64,000 bases of DNA from RGIG1828 sp045592485 (GTDB taxonomy: Bacteria; Bacillota; Clostridia; UMGS1810): the NCBI GenBank assembly GCA_045592485.1, contig JAZNUS010000037.1:1-64000 (forward strand), in the 5' to 3' direction. The notes beneath the pieces were generated by a model. That model was not told the DNA's origin. It worked only from the letters and a program-made list of their open reading frames with translations, and did no database searches. Made by a program: the position numbers and the translations under genes. Shown here one piece after another: positions 8,586 through 16,011 of the stretch. Within the stretch, counting starts at the first letter, position 1. Each line of letters opens with the position of its first letter.

Positions 8586-9572
8586 TTATTTAGTGGGCAT
8601 AAACAAATCATTAAAAAGCTTTACGCAATAGTTATCTGTCATGCCTGCAATGTAATCACAAACAACAACCGAAGGCTCCCAGTCTTTCAGAAGAGCCTTA
8701 TACTCTTCGGGAAGCTGGGATGTTTTTTCCATGAAATAGCGGTAAAGCTTTTCAATTACCATAAATGCCTGAGAATCCCTTTCTGCAAGAACATTATAGA
8801 CATTTTCAAACATGAATTTTCTCAGTTCCATCATATCTGCATAGGTTGATTGGCTCATTGTTATTTTGTTTTCCCTGAGACTTTCGGAAACCAGGTCATT
8901 TATGAGGCTGTCTATCCTTTCGGAATGAGACATACCAAGATTGTTGAGAAGCTCTGTGGGAATATCGGAATTTTTAATTATTCCGTCTCTGACAGCATCA
9001 TCTATATCGTGATTTATATAGGCAAAGCGGTCCGAAAATTTTACAATCAGACCCTCGGGAGTTGATGCAAGGTTTTCGCCTGTGTGATTGGCAATCCCGT
9101 CACGAACCTCAAAGGTGAGATTCATCCCTTCGCCGTTTTTTTCAAGAACATCGACAACACGGAGACTCTGCTTGTAGTGTTGGAACCCATTTTCCGAAAG
9201 AATGTCAAGTGCTCTTTCGCCGGAATGACCGAAGGGCGTGTGCCCAAGGTCGTGACCGAGAGATATTGCCTCTACAAGGTCTTCGTTGAGACAAAGGGCA
9301 CGGGCTATTGTCCGTGCAATCTGCGATACCTCGAGAGTGTGAGTGAGGCGTGTACGGAAATGGTCATTGTCAAAGGATATGAAAACCTGAGTTTTGTGTT
9401 TGAGACGCCTGAATGCCTTGGAGTGAATTATGCGGTCTCTGTCACGGATAAAATCTGTACGGAGCTTACACTTTTCTTCAAAGCGTTCCCTGCCTTTTGA
9501 ATTTTCTGACAAGGTTGCCATGGGAGACAAAATTCTGCGCTCAAGCTCCTCTCTCTGAATGCGGATATTCAT
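8586..9572 (-). CDS. dgt: dGTP triphosphohydrolase-like HD protein
   Basis: HD-superfamily deoxynucleotide triphosphohydrolase that would release triphosphate from dGTP or other dNTPs. It has 328 residues. Family signatures are visible: RRLKHKTQVF near residue 60, RLTHTLEVSQIARTIARAL, then the metal-binding SLGHDLGHTPFGHSGE. The start is the ATG at 9572, eight bases after AGGGG; a TTG two codons upstream overlaps that site. It lies upstream of dnaG with a 133-base gap, a common clostridial arrangement (dgt-dnaG-rpoD). Confidence 0.9.
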   Translation of the reverse strand: MNIRIQREELERRILSPMATLSENSKGRERFEEKCKLRTDFIRDRDRIIHSKAFRRLKHKTQVFISFDNDHFRTRLTHTLEVSQIARTIARALCLNEDLVEAISLGHDLGHTPFGHSGERALDILSENGFQHYKQSLRVVDVLEKNGEGMNLTFEVRDGIANHTGENLASTPEGLIVKFSDRFAYINHDIDDAVRDGIIKNSDIPTELLNNLGMSHSERIDSLINDLVSESLRENKITMSQSTYADMMELRKFMFENVYNVLAERDSQAFMVIEKLYRYFMEKTSQLPEEYKALLKDWEPSVVVCDYIAGMTDNYCVKLFNDLFMPTK

Positions 9573-9593
9573 TGGCAAACACCCCTTTGGACA

Positions 9594-10175
9594 TTAATAC
9601 TTTTCGCCGGTGAGCTCTTCATATATTCTTTCTGCCGCAAGGTGAGCCCTTGAAATTGCAAATTCGTCTTTGTCTGCCGGTGCCTGACCGCAAACACCCA
9701 TATGGCCCATCATGGAGGACGAGGACGGTCCGAGAATTGTCATACCGTTTACAAGCATGCAGTCATGAATCGCCGCAACTGTTTTTTCCTGACCGCCATA
9801 TTTTGACGCACCACAGGCAATTGCTATGCCGGGTTTTGAAAGAAATGCCTTTCTGCCTCGTGCATCGCGGGTTTTATCGAAAACACATTTGAGCTGACCG
9901 CTCATGGAACCAAAATATACCGGGCTTGCAAAAATTATTGCATCGGCATCTTCCATTTCGGAAAACATTCTGTCCAGCTTTGTGCCATAGCATGCCTTTG
10001 AGCAAGGCGATGAACAGGAAAGGCAAAATGGTGTTTTGCAGTCGGCAATGACCTCATCTGCTTTGAATATTTCTGTTTTTGCACCTTTCAATTCCAGATC
10101 TCTTAGTATTATATTAATAAGGAAAGCACAGTTGCCCTCCGGATTGTGACTTCCGTTTACAGCTACTATTTTCAT
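9594..10175 (-). CDS. NAD(P)H-dependent FMN reductase / flavodoxin-like protein
   Basis: Cytoplasmic flavoprotein of the NADPH-dependent FMN reductase family; the substrate is unknown. The 193-residue sequence starts with the phosphate-binding loop VNGSHNPEGNC (residues 6-16), followed by FASPVYFGSMSGQLK (about 82-96), the isoalloxazine-contacting region of this family. A Cys-rich stretch CKTPFCLSCSSPCSKAC (about 46-63) suggests an iron-sulfur or redox-active insert, as in iron-sulfur flavoproteins. It ends 22 bases before dgt starts, so it is probably cotranscribed with dgt. Confidence 0.8.
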   Translation of the reverse strand: MKIVAVNGSHNPEGNCAFLINIILRDLELKGAKTEIFKADEVIADCKTPFCLSCSSPCSKACYGTKLDRMFSEMEDADAIIFASPVYFGSMSGQLKCVFDKTRDARGRKAFLSKPGIAIACGASKYGGQEKTVAAIHDCMLVNGMTILGPSSSSMMGHMGVCGQAPADKDEFAISRAHLAAERIYEELTGEKY

Positions 10176-10352
10176 ATTATGTACATCCTTTCACAAAAAC
10201 TTATCACTAATATATATACTACAAAAAAAAGGAAAATCCTTTTTTTGTAAAAAATATATTCTTCAAAGACTGTAATTACCATAAAACAACACTGAACACA
10301 GCAAATATTTTTATATACAGAAAAAACCTCACGGAACATTGTCCGTGAGGTT
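10176..10352. other. Intergenic region with AT-rich hairpins
   Basis: No gene is seen. A perfect AT-rich hairpin (AAAAAGGAAAATCCTTTTT, within 10228-10251) could act as a weak terminator in either direction. The tRNA-Arg terminator occupies 10321-10350. No ORF with a ribosome-binding site is present. Confidence 0.5.
10327..10350 (-). terminator. Terminator of tRNA-Arg
   Basis: Stem CCTCACGGA (10327-10335) pairs with TCCGTGAGG (10342-10350) around a six-base loop. On the minus strand it is followed by six T residues (10326-10321). It starts directly after the tRNA 3' end. Confidence 0.9.
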
Positions 10353-10429
<77 letters not shown>

Positions 10430-10447
10430 ATATCAGCAACAGATGGT

Positions 10448-10476
10448 ATTATAGCACATAATTCAAAGAAAATCAA
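10448..10476 (-). promoter_or_regulatory. Sigma-A promoter of tRNA-Arg
   Basis: On the minus strand TTGATT (10476-10471), a 17-base spacer, and TATAAT (10453-10448), about 19 bases before the tRNA 5' end. Confidence 0.8.
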
Positions 10477-10562
10477 GCTTTTTTTAAAAAATTTTTTAAA
10501 TTTCAGAAAAAATACAGAAAAAAATGAATTTGGCAGCACAACCTGGTTGTTAAATCTCATTT

Positions 10563-11207
10563 TTACATCATCGAAATAAGCGCAGGAACAAACAAGAGCA
10601 AAAGAATAATTCCGATCACAAGAGCAGGCGACATCTTCTTTGTAGGTTCAGCCTGAGTCTTTTTCTCTATCAGACCACATCTCCTGAGTCCACCCACCAC
10701 GGGCTTATAGACAAGAAGCGTCAATCCTGAATTAATGAAGCCTTTAACAAGATTGAAAGGCAAAAACACCGTTGGAAGCATTGCCGCTACTGCTTCACGG
10801 GGAATTTTCATATAGATGGGAGTTATATAATAATTCCACAAAAGCATAACAACCGTGAGAACAAGTGTTCCAAGAATCAGTCCTGCCACAGCTCCGGGAA
10901 GAGTTTTTCTTTTGAGATACACCAGTCCGGCAGTAACACAAAAGGCGCCGGTGGAAACAAAATTCATCAAAAGACCAATGACACCGGTGTGACTGGCTGT
11001 GAGAAATTCGAGAAATGTCACAACGGCAGTTACGATAAGTGCATACACAGGTCCCATAACAAAGGAACCGATTACAATAATCACATCCTTAACATCAAAC
11101 TGTAAAAAACCGCTGACCTGAGGAATGATTTTGCTCACCATCATAAGAAGATAGGCAATTGCTGAAAGCATTGCGGCACAAGTGATGCTGCGAGTTGAAA
11201 TTTTCAT
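10563..11207 (-). CDS. ribU: ECF transporter S component, RibU-like (riboflavin)
   Basis: Integral membrane substrate-binding subunit of an energy-coupling factor transporter, most likely for riboflavin. The 214-residue protein has about six hydrophobic segments and family features such as QFDVKDVIIVIGSFVMGP and FLTASHTGVIGLLMNFVSTGAF. The start is the ATG at 11207 (MKISTRSI), after the riboswitch terminator, with a GGAGG-like site; the longer frame to 11360 runs into the riboswitch and is not real. The FMN riboswitch upstream supports riboflavin specificity. The shared A/A'/T module is not in the window. Confidence 0.9.
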   Translation of the reverse strand: MKISTRSITCAAMLSAIAYLLMMVSKIIPQVSGFLQFDVKDVIIVIGSFVMGPVYALIVTAVVTFLEFLTASHTGVIGLLMNFVSTGAFCVTAGLVYLKRKTLPGAVAGLILGTLVLTVVMLLWNYYITPIYMKIPREAVAAMLPTVFLPFNLVKGFINSGLTLLVYKPVVGGLRRCGLIEKKTQAEPTKKMSPALVIGIILLLLFVPALISMM

Positions 11208-11251
11208 GGAATATACCCTCCTTGCAGGAATGTCTGCTATATAGCCTTTGA

Positions 11252-11283
11252 GCAAAAAGAAAAGCCCCGCCATACAGCGGGGC
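11252..11283 (-). terminator. Riboswitch-controlled intrinsic terminator
   Basis: Stem GCCCCGC (11264-11270) pairs with GCGGGGC (11277-11283), and the minus strand continues with a TTTTCTTTTTG tract. It lies between the FMN aptamer and the ribU start, so it is the likely expression platform: FMN binding would favour termination. Confidence 0.88.
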
Positions 11284-11304
11284 ATAGTGCGCATAAAAAC
11301 ACCG

Positions 11305-11414
11305 TCTTTTCTCATCCGGACTGTACCGTCGGCTCCGGAATCACACCGGATCGACCGCAAAATGCGGTTAGCGGGCTTTTACCGCCGGTGGGGAATTGCA
11401 CCCCGCCCCAAAGA
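11305..11414 (-). promoter_or_regulatory. FMN riboswitch (RFN element)
   Basis: The minus strand shows the RFN consensus in order: TCTTTGGGGCGGGGTG, CCACCGGCGGTAAA, AGCCCGC, a variable GCGGTC stem, GATCCGGTG, GATTCCGG, GCCGACGGTACAGTCCGGATG, and closing AAAAGA. All the paired helices of the aptamer are present. It controls the RibU-like transporter through the terminator at 11252-11283. Confidence 0.97.
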
Positions 11415-11422
11415 CAATTCAT

Positions 11423-11451
11423 ATTATACTACCTATATTATATTTTGTAAA
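11423..11451 (-). promoter_or_regulatory. Sigma-A promoter of the FMN riboswitch-ribU unit
   Basis: Minus strand TTTACA (11451-11446), 17-base spacer, TATAAT (11428-11423), directly before the riboswitch. The remaining stretch to 11556 is AT-rich and shows no gene. Confidence 0.8.
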
Positions 11452-11556
11452 GTGTTTTTTGTGTTTTTTGTGATTTTTATTATTTTGGCAACAATAAAAG
11501 ACAGAGACGGTTTTTGCCGAATCTGCCCTGATTTTATTGCGTTCTTAAAAATATGA

Positions 11557-11793
11557 TTAGTTAAGTATCAGAGAAAGAACAAAGGATGTAACGATAAAGA
11601 GTGCTGCAGCTACTGCTGTGCATTTTGCAAGGATACCGTCAAGAGTTCTTGCCTTATTCTTTCCGAAGAAGGTTTCAGCACCGCCGGCAATTGTACCGGA
11701 AAGCCCTTGCTGTGCACCGGACTGGAAAAGAACGATAGCTATCATAACAATAGCAATAATAACATGAACTATTGTAAGAATTGTTGTCCACAT
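11557..11793 (-). CDS. secG: Preprotein translocase subunit SecG
   Basis: Small accessory subunit of the SecYEG channel in the cytoplasmic membrane. The 78-residue protein has two membrane segments (about 5-25 and 52-76) separated by the family signature FQSGAQQGLSGTIAGGAETFFGKNKA. The ATG at 11793 follows GGAGGTG at normal spacing; an in-frame start 8 codons upstream lies before this site and is rejected. Promoter TTGCCA-N17-TATAAT precedes it. Confidence 0.95.
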   Translation of the reverse strand: MWTTILTIVHVIIAIVMIAIVLFQSGAQQGLSGTIAGGAETFFGKNKARTLDGILAKCTAVAAALFIVTSFVLSLILN

Positions 11794-11830
11794 ATTAAAC
11801 ACCTCCAAACAAATCATATGTGTTTTGTTG

Positions 11831-11859
11831 ATTATACCACAAAATTATGATTTTGGCAA
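11831..11859 (-). promoter_or_regulatory. Sigma-A promoter of secG
   Basis: Minus strand TTGCCA (11859-11854), 17-base spacer, TATAAT (11836-11831), about 38 bases before the secG start codon. Confidence 0.8.
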
Positions 11860-11902
11860 GACTTATTTTTAAAATATAAAAAATTTTTTTCTTCGCCCCG
11901 TT

Positions 11903-11935
11903 TTTACATTTTTCACGGATCAAATAGCATATAAT
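11903..11935 (+). promoter_or_regulatory. Candidate long-spacer promoter of spoIIGA-sigE
   Basis: TTTACA (11903-11908) and TATAAT (11930-11935) are separated by 21 bases. The Bacillus spoIIG promoter is a Spo0A-activated sigma-A promoter with an unusual 22-base spacer, so the wide spacing fits. A clear 0A box is not seen; TTCGCCC at 11892-11898 is a weak candidate. Confidence 0.45.
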
Positions 11936-11954
11936 ATAAAAAGAGGTGAATCCA

Positions 11955-12830
11955 ATGGATGCAACAGTATATGCAGATGTGCTTTTTCTGATAAATTTTC
12001 TGATAAATTTTATTCTTCTTAAAATAACAGAAATGTTTTCCAAAAGAAAAATGACAGCTTTAAGACTCTGCCTTGCCGCGGCTTTTGGAGCAGCATATGC
12101 TGTGTTTATGTTTTTGCCCCAATTAGAGATTCTTTACATATTCCCTTTCAAAATGATTGTCTCGCTGATAATGGTACTTATTGCATATCCAAAGTCCGGA
12201 TCTGTACAAACAGTTAAATGCTGTGCAGTATTCTATCTGGTATCCTTCTCATTTGCCGGAATATTACTTGCTTTAATATATTTTACCGATTTTGCAAAAA
12301 ATACATCACCGAAATTATATGATGGAATTTTTTATTTTGACATTTCGTTGACTACGCTCATTGTGTCATCATTTGTTTCATATGTTGTTCTGATGCTGGC
12401 TTCAAGCATTTTCTCAAGGAACAGGAATTTGGGCATCAGAAATCTCAAAATATGTGTGGATGGCAAAGAGTGTACTCTCACGGCACTCAGCGATACCGGA
12501 AATCTTCTGACAGATCCCATATCCAATTCGTCTGTTATTATAGCCGAAAGGAATCACATCCTTCCTCTTTTTCCCGAAGGAATACCCAGCATAAATGAGC
12601 CCCGGGTCAGCTGCTCCAGGCTCAGAATTATTCCCTATTCGTCTTTGGGAAACGAAAGCGGAATAATGACGGGATTTGTTCCCGATGAAATTATTATTGA
12701 CGGCAGAAAAATACACGATACAATTGTGGGAATAAGCGAAACCGTCCTTTCAAAAACCAACGAATACAATGCCCTGTTCAATCCAAATATAATCAATAAC
12801 CGGAGGTCACAAAAACCATGCAAGTATTAA
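11955..12830 (+). CDS. spoIIGA: Sigma-E processing peptidase SpoIIGA
   Basis: Membrane aspartic protease that cleaves pro-sigma-E in the mother cell after a SpoIIR signal from the forespore. The 291-residue protein has an N-terminal half with about five transmembrane segments (residues 8-150) and a soluble C-terminal protease domain with the active Asp in LTALSDTGNLLTDP (about residue 183). The start is the ATG at 11955, six bases after AGAGGTG; the GTG at 11946 overlaps that site. The 3' end overlaps sigE by 13 bases, as expected for coupled translation. Confidence 0.94.
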   Translation: MDATVYADVLFLINFLINFILLKITEMFSKRKMTALRLCLAAAFGAAYAVFMFLPQLEILYIFPFKMIVSLIMVLIAYPKSGSVQTVKCCAVFYLVSFSFAGILLALIYFTDFAKNTSPKLYDGIFYFDISLTTLIVSSFVSYVVLMLASSIFSRNRNLGIRNLKICVDGKECTLTALSDTGNLLTDPISNSSVIIAERNHILPLFPEGIPSINEPRVSCSRLRIIPYSSLGNESGIMTGFVPDEIIIDGRKIHDTIVGISETVLSKTNEYNALFNPNIINNRRSQKPCKY

Positions 12831-13531
12831 CAAATTTACCAAACAGTTTCAAAAAAATAATTTTTTCATTACTGGCTGTTCCCGATGTTCACTATATTGG
12901 AGGTCCCTCTACCCTTCCGCCGCCACTCACCAAGGAAGAAGAAGAAAAATATATTAAGCTCCTTGAAACAAATCCCTCAGATGCCAAAGGAATTCTCATT
13001 GAAAGAAATCTTCGTCTTGTGGTGTACATAGCAAAGAAATTTGAAAACACCGGAATCAACATTGAAGACCTTATTTCCATTGGCACAATAGGACTTATAA
13101 AATCTATAAATACCTTTAATCCCGGAAAGAAAATAAAGCTTGCAACTTATGCTTCAAGATGTATTGAAAATGAAATTCTTATGTATCTCAGAAAAAACAG
13201 CAACCGACGAATTGAAATTTCTATTGATGAGCCTCTCAATGTTGACTGGGACGGAAACGAGCTGCTCTTATCTGATATTTTGGGAACAGATTCTGACATA
13301 GTGTATCAGGATATTGAAAATGAAGTTGACAAGCAGCTTCTGACAATTGCTCTCGAACACCTTTCCGAAAGGGAACAAAATATTATGGAGCTTCGTTTCG
13401 GGGTGAAAAACGGCGCACAAAAAACGCAGAAAGAAGTCGCTGATATGTTGGGAATATCACAGTCCTACATATCAAGGCTTGAAAAACGAATTATTCAGAG
13501 ATTAAAAAAAGATATAGCAAAAATGATATGA
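12818..13531 (+). CDS. sigE: Sporulation sigma factor SigE (pro-sigma-E)
   Basis: Early mother-cell sigma factor, made as an inactive precursor. The 237 residues begin with a pro-sequence ending at VHY26-IGG, the site cleaved by SpoIIGA, followed by TLPPPLTKEEE. Regions 2 (IEDLISIGTIGLIKSINTFNP), 3 and 4 (QKEVADMLGISQSYISRLEKRI) are complete. It overlaps spoIIGA. In most clostridia sigG follows directly, but here a terminator comes instead. Confidence 0.96.
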   Translation: MQVLTNLPNSFKKIIFSLLAVPDVHYIGGPSTLPPPLTKEEEEKYIKLLETNPSDAKGILIERNLRLVVYIAKKFENTGINIEDLISIGTIGLIKSINTFNPGKKIKLATYASRCIENEILMYLRKNSNRRIEISIDEPLNVDWDGNELLLSDILGTDSDIVYQDIENEVDKQLLTIALEHLSEREQNIMELRFGVKNGAQKTQKEVADMLGISQSYISRLEKRIIQRLKKDIAKMI

Positions 13532-13546
13532 TTTTGCACACAACGC

Positions 13547-13588
13547 AAAAATGCAGGGCGGAGCCTTCAATACCGCCACTGCATTTTT
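13547..13588. terminator. Bidirectional terminator after sigE
   Basis: AAAAATGCAG...GCGG pairs with CCGCC...CTGCATTTTT (13547-13588), with A- and T-tracts on both sides. It can serve sigE on the plus strand and the convergent anti-sigma gene on the minus strand. Confidence 0.85.
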
Positions 13589-13652
13589 ATGATAAAAACC
13601 ACCACTTGGATGATTGTTTTTTTATTATTGTCCAAATCTGAAACAATTATAC

Positions 13653-14591
13653 TTAATCAGACAAGGAATCTATTATTTTATTTATTTCATCATCTGACAT
13701 GTTCTCGCCTATAACAGCAATGTTTCCATTCTTTGTGTGAATGTGGTGTGCACCGGGATATGCCGCCTCAAAACCGTCTGTCCCGGATACGATAACCGTA
13801 AGGCATCTGTCGGGATTATCTTTTGAAACCGCAATATAGCTTATTGAACCATCAGTGTTTCCCACAGCTTTTCCAAAGGTCATATCTTCGGGAATAACCG
13901 CCCTTGATACAACAGTGTCAGATTTAGCCATTATATCTGATGCACCACCTCCGGATGCGGCAGATTTTTTCTCTGGTTCACTTTCCTCGTACTTTTCCTG
14001 TGATATATCATAAGCCTTTGCCGGAGCCGGAGCTGAATTGACATCTTCTGAATCAAAACTGTCGTAGGCTTCATCAAAGGTCTCATCTCCGGAATGAGCC
14101 GATTCTGTCTCTGCGTGCATTGTTTCGTCAAGGGATGCCACCATTGGTGCATTGCTTTCATCAACAGCTGCAGGCTCGTCATAATCTGAGTTTCTTTCCA
14201 CGGCAGACCCGACACCTGTAATGTTCTGATTATCAGTCTGCGATTTTTTTGGTGCCTTCGCTTCGGATTTACTGTTTTGAAGCTTGTCTGAAACTGTATA
14301 CTGATCGGCAGATTCATTTGTTTTCTCTTCTTTTGCAGTTACCGTTTCTTCATTTTCCTTCTCTGTTACTACTTTTACATTTGAAGGTGAGTATTGTTCA
14401 ATTCCGGTATTTTTATAAACTGTTGCTATGCATAGTACAAAAACTGCCGTCAACGCAGTTGCAAACACAGGCTTGAAATTAAAGTCGAATTTTCTCTTTT
14501 TTCCGGCTTCACCATTTAAAATTGAATGAAGCAAAGCTCTGTCACCGTGGATTTCATCGTTCATATTTTTGTATGCATCTTTAAAATTCAT
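13653..14591 (-). CDS. Probable membrane anti-sigma factor
   Basis: The 312-residue protein has a short cytoplasmic N-terminus (about 1-40, starting MNFKDAYKNMNDEI), one transmembrane segment (about 43-62, VFATALTAVFVLCIATVY), a long acidic Ser/Glu/Ala-rich linker (about 65-230), and a folded C-terminal domain (about 235-310, ending NGNIAVIGENMSDDEINKIIDSL) that resembles DUF4367-type domains. It overlaps the 3' end of an ECF sigma gene by 11 bases, the usual layout for a sigma/anti-sigma pair. The ATG at 14591 has AGGGAGG 7 bases upstream. The function is inferred from layout and topology; no zinc-binding anti-sigma motif is seen. Confidence 0.65.
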   Translation of the reverse strand: MNFKDAYKNMNDEIHGDRALLHSILNGEAGKKRKFDFNFKPVFATALTAVFVLCIATVYKNTGIEQYSPSNVKVVTEKENEETVTAKEEKTNESADQYTVSDKLQNSKSEAKAPKKSQTDNQNITGVGSAVERNSDYDEPAAVDESNAPMVASLDETMHAETESAHSGDETFDEAYDSFDSEDVNSAPAPAKAYDISQEKYEESEPEKKSAASGGGASDIMAKSDTVVSRAVIPEDMTFGKAVGNTDGSISYIAVSKDNPDRCLTVIVSGTDGFEAAYPGAHHIHTKNGNIAVIGENMSDDEINKIIDSLSD

Positions 14592-15072
14592 AATCATACC
14601 TCCCTCCCAGGATTTTTTTGAGTTCGTTTCTTCCTCTGAAAAGGTGAGATTTGACCGTTGATTCGTTCATTTTCAGAATGCGGGCAATTTCAGAAACGGG
14701 CATATCTTCATAATAGTGAAGATGAATGACTGTAAGATACTTTTTGGGAAGCTTTTGCACATGAGTATACAAGTCGCTGACTTCGGGATCGTTGAAGCTG
14801 AGTTCTTCCGAGAGAGGTACGGTTTTTTTAAACCACGAACTCGTAAAGGCGCCCTTGCTTAAATTTATTGTAACTTTTATAAGCCACGCCTTGACATGCT
14901 CCTCGCTTTCAAAATTCTTGTCGGATTTTATGTATCGCACAAAAACATCCTGACAAACATCATTTGCAAGCTCTGTGTCTTTTGTTCTGGCGAGAGCAAG
15001 ACGATACACCATGTCAAAATATTTTTCAGTCATTTCCCGTTTAAAAACGCCTGCGCAGTCCGTTTTTGTCAT
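14581..15072 (-). CDS. ECF-type RNA polymerase sigma factor
   Basis: The 163-residue sigma-70 family protein contains only regions 2 (about 14-75, DTELANDVCQDVFVRYI..AWLIKVTINLSKG) and 4 (about 105-155, YEDMPVSEIARILKMNESTVKSHLFRGRNELKK), which defines the extracytoplasmic-function group. It resembles SigV/SigW-like proteins of Firmicutes. The start is the ATG at 15072 after AGGGGGAG. It is paired with the membrane protein downstream as its probable anti-sigma factor. Target genes are unknown. Confidence 0.9.
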   Translation of the reverse strand: MTKTDCAGVFKREMTEKYFDMVYRLALARTKDTELANDVCQDVFVRYIKSDKNFESEEHVKAWLIKVTINLSKGAFTSSWFKKTVPLSEELSFNDPEVSDLYTHVQKLPKKYLTVIHLHYYEDMPVSEIARILKMNESTVKSHLFRGRNELKKILGGRYDYEF

Positions 15073-15136
15073 CGGCAAACTCCCCCTCTCATTAGTAATA
15101 CTCTTTTAAGCCTGAAAAGGTTGCAAAATTCTTTGA

Positions 15137-15640
15137 TTATTTTAATAATTGTGAGTTTTTCATAATTCTGACCGAATATAATGCACATATACCATTGAAA
15201 CAGCCCGTAATGACCGATGAAATCACAAGGAACAAAAAATAATATGCCACAGCTATCTGACCGGTTATGAGAATTGCCACGGCAATCTGACCAAGGTTAT
15301 GGGCAAATGCCGCAAAAACGCTTACTGCCCACATATTATCTTCGGACATATATTTTGAAAGCAAGCACATAACCGAAAAACTCAGCAATCCCCCGGCAAG
15401 ACTGAATGTCAGAGACATTGCCTGTCCAAAAAGAATTGACGAAAGAAATATTCGCAGCATTAAAACTGCGAATGCTTCTTTTTTTCCGAGCAGGTATATA
15501 CATACTAAGGTTACAATATTTGCAATTCCCGGCTTCACACCGGGAACCGGCACTATTGGCGGTATTGCACATTCAAGTCCGTATAAGCCCAGTGCCGCAG
15601 CAACGAAAAGTGAAGCAAGCACAAGTTTTCGAGTTCTCAT
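15137..15640 (-). CDS. Gx transporter family membrane protein
   Basis: The 167-residue protein with five or six membrane segments matches the family once labelled heptaprenyl diphosphate synthase component I and now called Gx transporter. The conserved N-terminal motif is ALGLYGLECAIPPIVPVPGVKPGIANIVTL (about 16-45), and a second glycine-rich stretch (FSLAGGLLSF) follows. The substrate is unknown. It lies 2 bases after a NusG-II protein gene, a pair that recurs in Firmicutes and is often near flavin or Rnf-related genes. Confidence 0.82.
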   Translation of the reverse strand: MRTRKLVLASLFVAAALGLYGLECAIPPIVPVPGVKPGIANIVTLVCIYLLGKKEAFAVLMLRIFLSSILFGQAMSLTFSLAGGLLSFSVMCLLSKYMSEDNMWAVSVFAAFAHNLGQIAVAILITGQIAVAYYFLFLVISSVITGCFNGICALYSVRIMKNSQLLK

Positions 15641-15642
15641 TT

Positions 15643-16011
15643 TTATGCTCCTATGGTAAGGTCAACATCGCTTTCATCATCTGTCAGTTTTATGACAACA
15701 TTATTGGGAAGGCATACAATAGGTCTTGCTCCGCCACTGACAGCCCCCTGTTTTATGCATAGCTTATCCGGGCAATCTGCTTCTATAACGGATATCTGCC
15801 CTTTTTCAACAAAAACTATATTTCCGTCAAGCTCGATGGTATATGCTTTTGTAACCATTGAAAGATCTATTTTGTGAATAAGTTTTCCATCCTCATAAAT
15901 ACATGCATATTTTTTCGGTTCCTGTTGATTATTGAGATACACAATTCCCGCAGCTGCTGCTATGGCTGCAACGGAGAAGCATGCCGCAAGAAACTTTGTA
16001 GATTTTTTCAT
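15643..16011 (-). CDS. NusG domain II-containing protein
   Basis: The 122-residue protein has an N-terminal membrane anchor (about 6-26) and a single small beta-rich domain carrying CPDKLCIKQG and GARPIVCLPNNVVIKL, the conserved Cys pattern of this family. It is probably exported and membrane-tethered; its biochemical role is not known. It overlaps dusB by 4 bases and precedes the Gx transporter gene, so the three genes form one operon. Confidence 0.8.
   Translation of the reverse strand: MKKSTKFLAACFSVAAIAAAAGIVYLNNQQEPKKYACIYEDGKLIHKIDLSMVTKAYTIELDGNIVFVEKGQISVIEADCPDKLCIKQGAVSGGARPIVCLPNNVVIKLTDDESDVDLTIGA

Noticed and set aside
11208..11360. N-terminal extension of the RibU-like protein
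   Set aside because: It runs through the riboswitch terminator and part of the aptamer; the ATG at 11207 is the first one after the control region.
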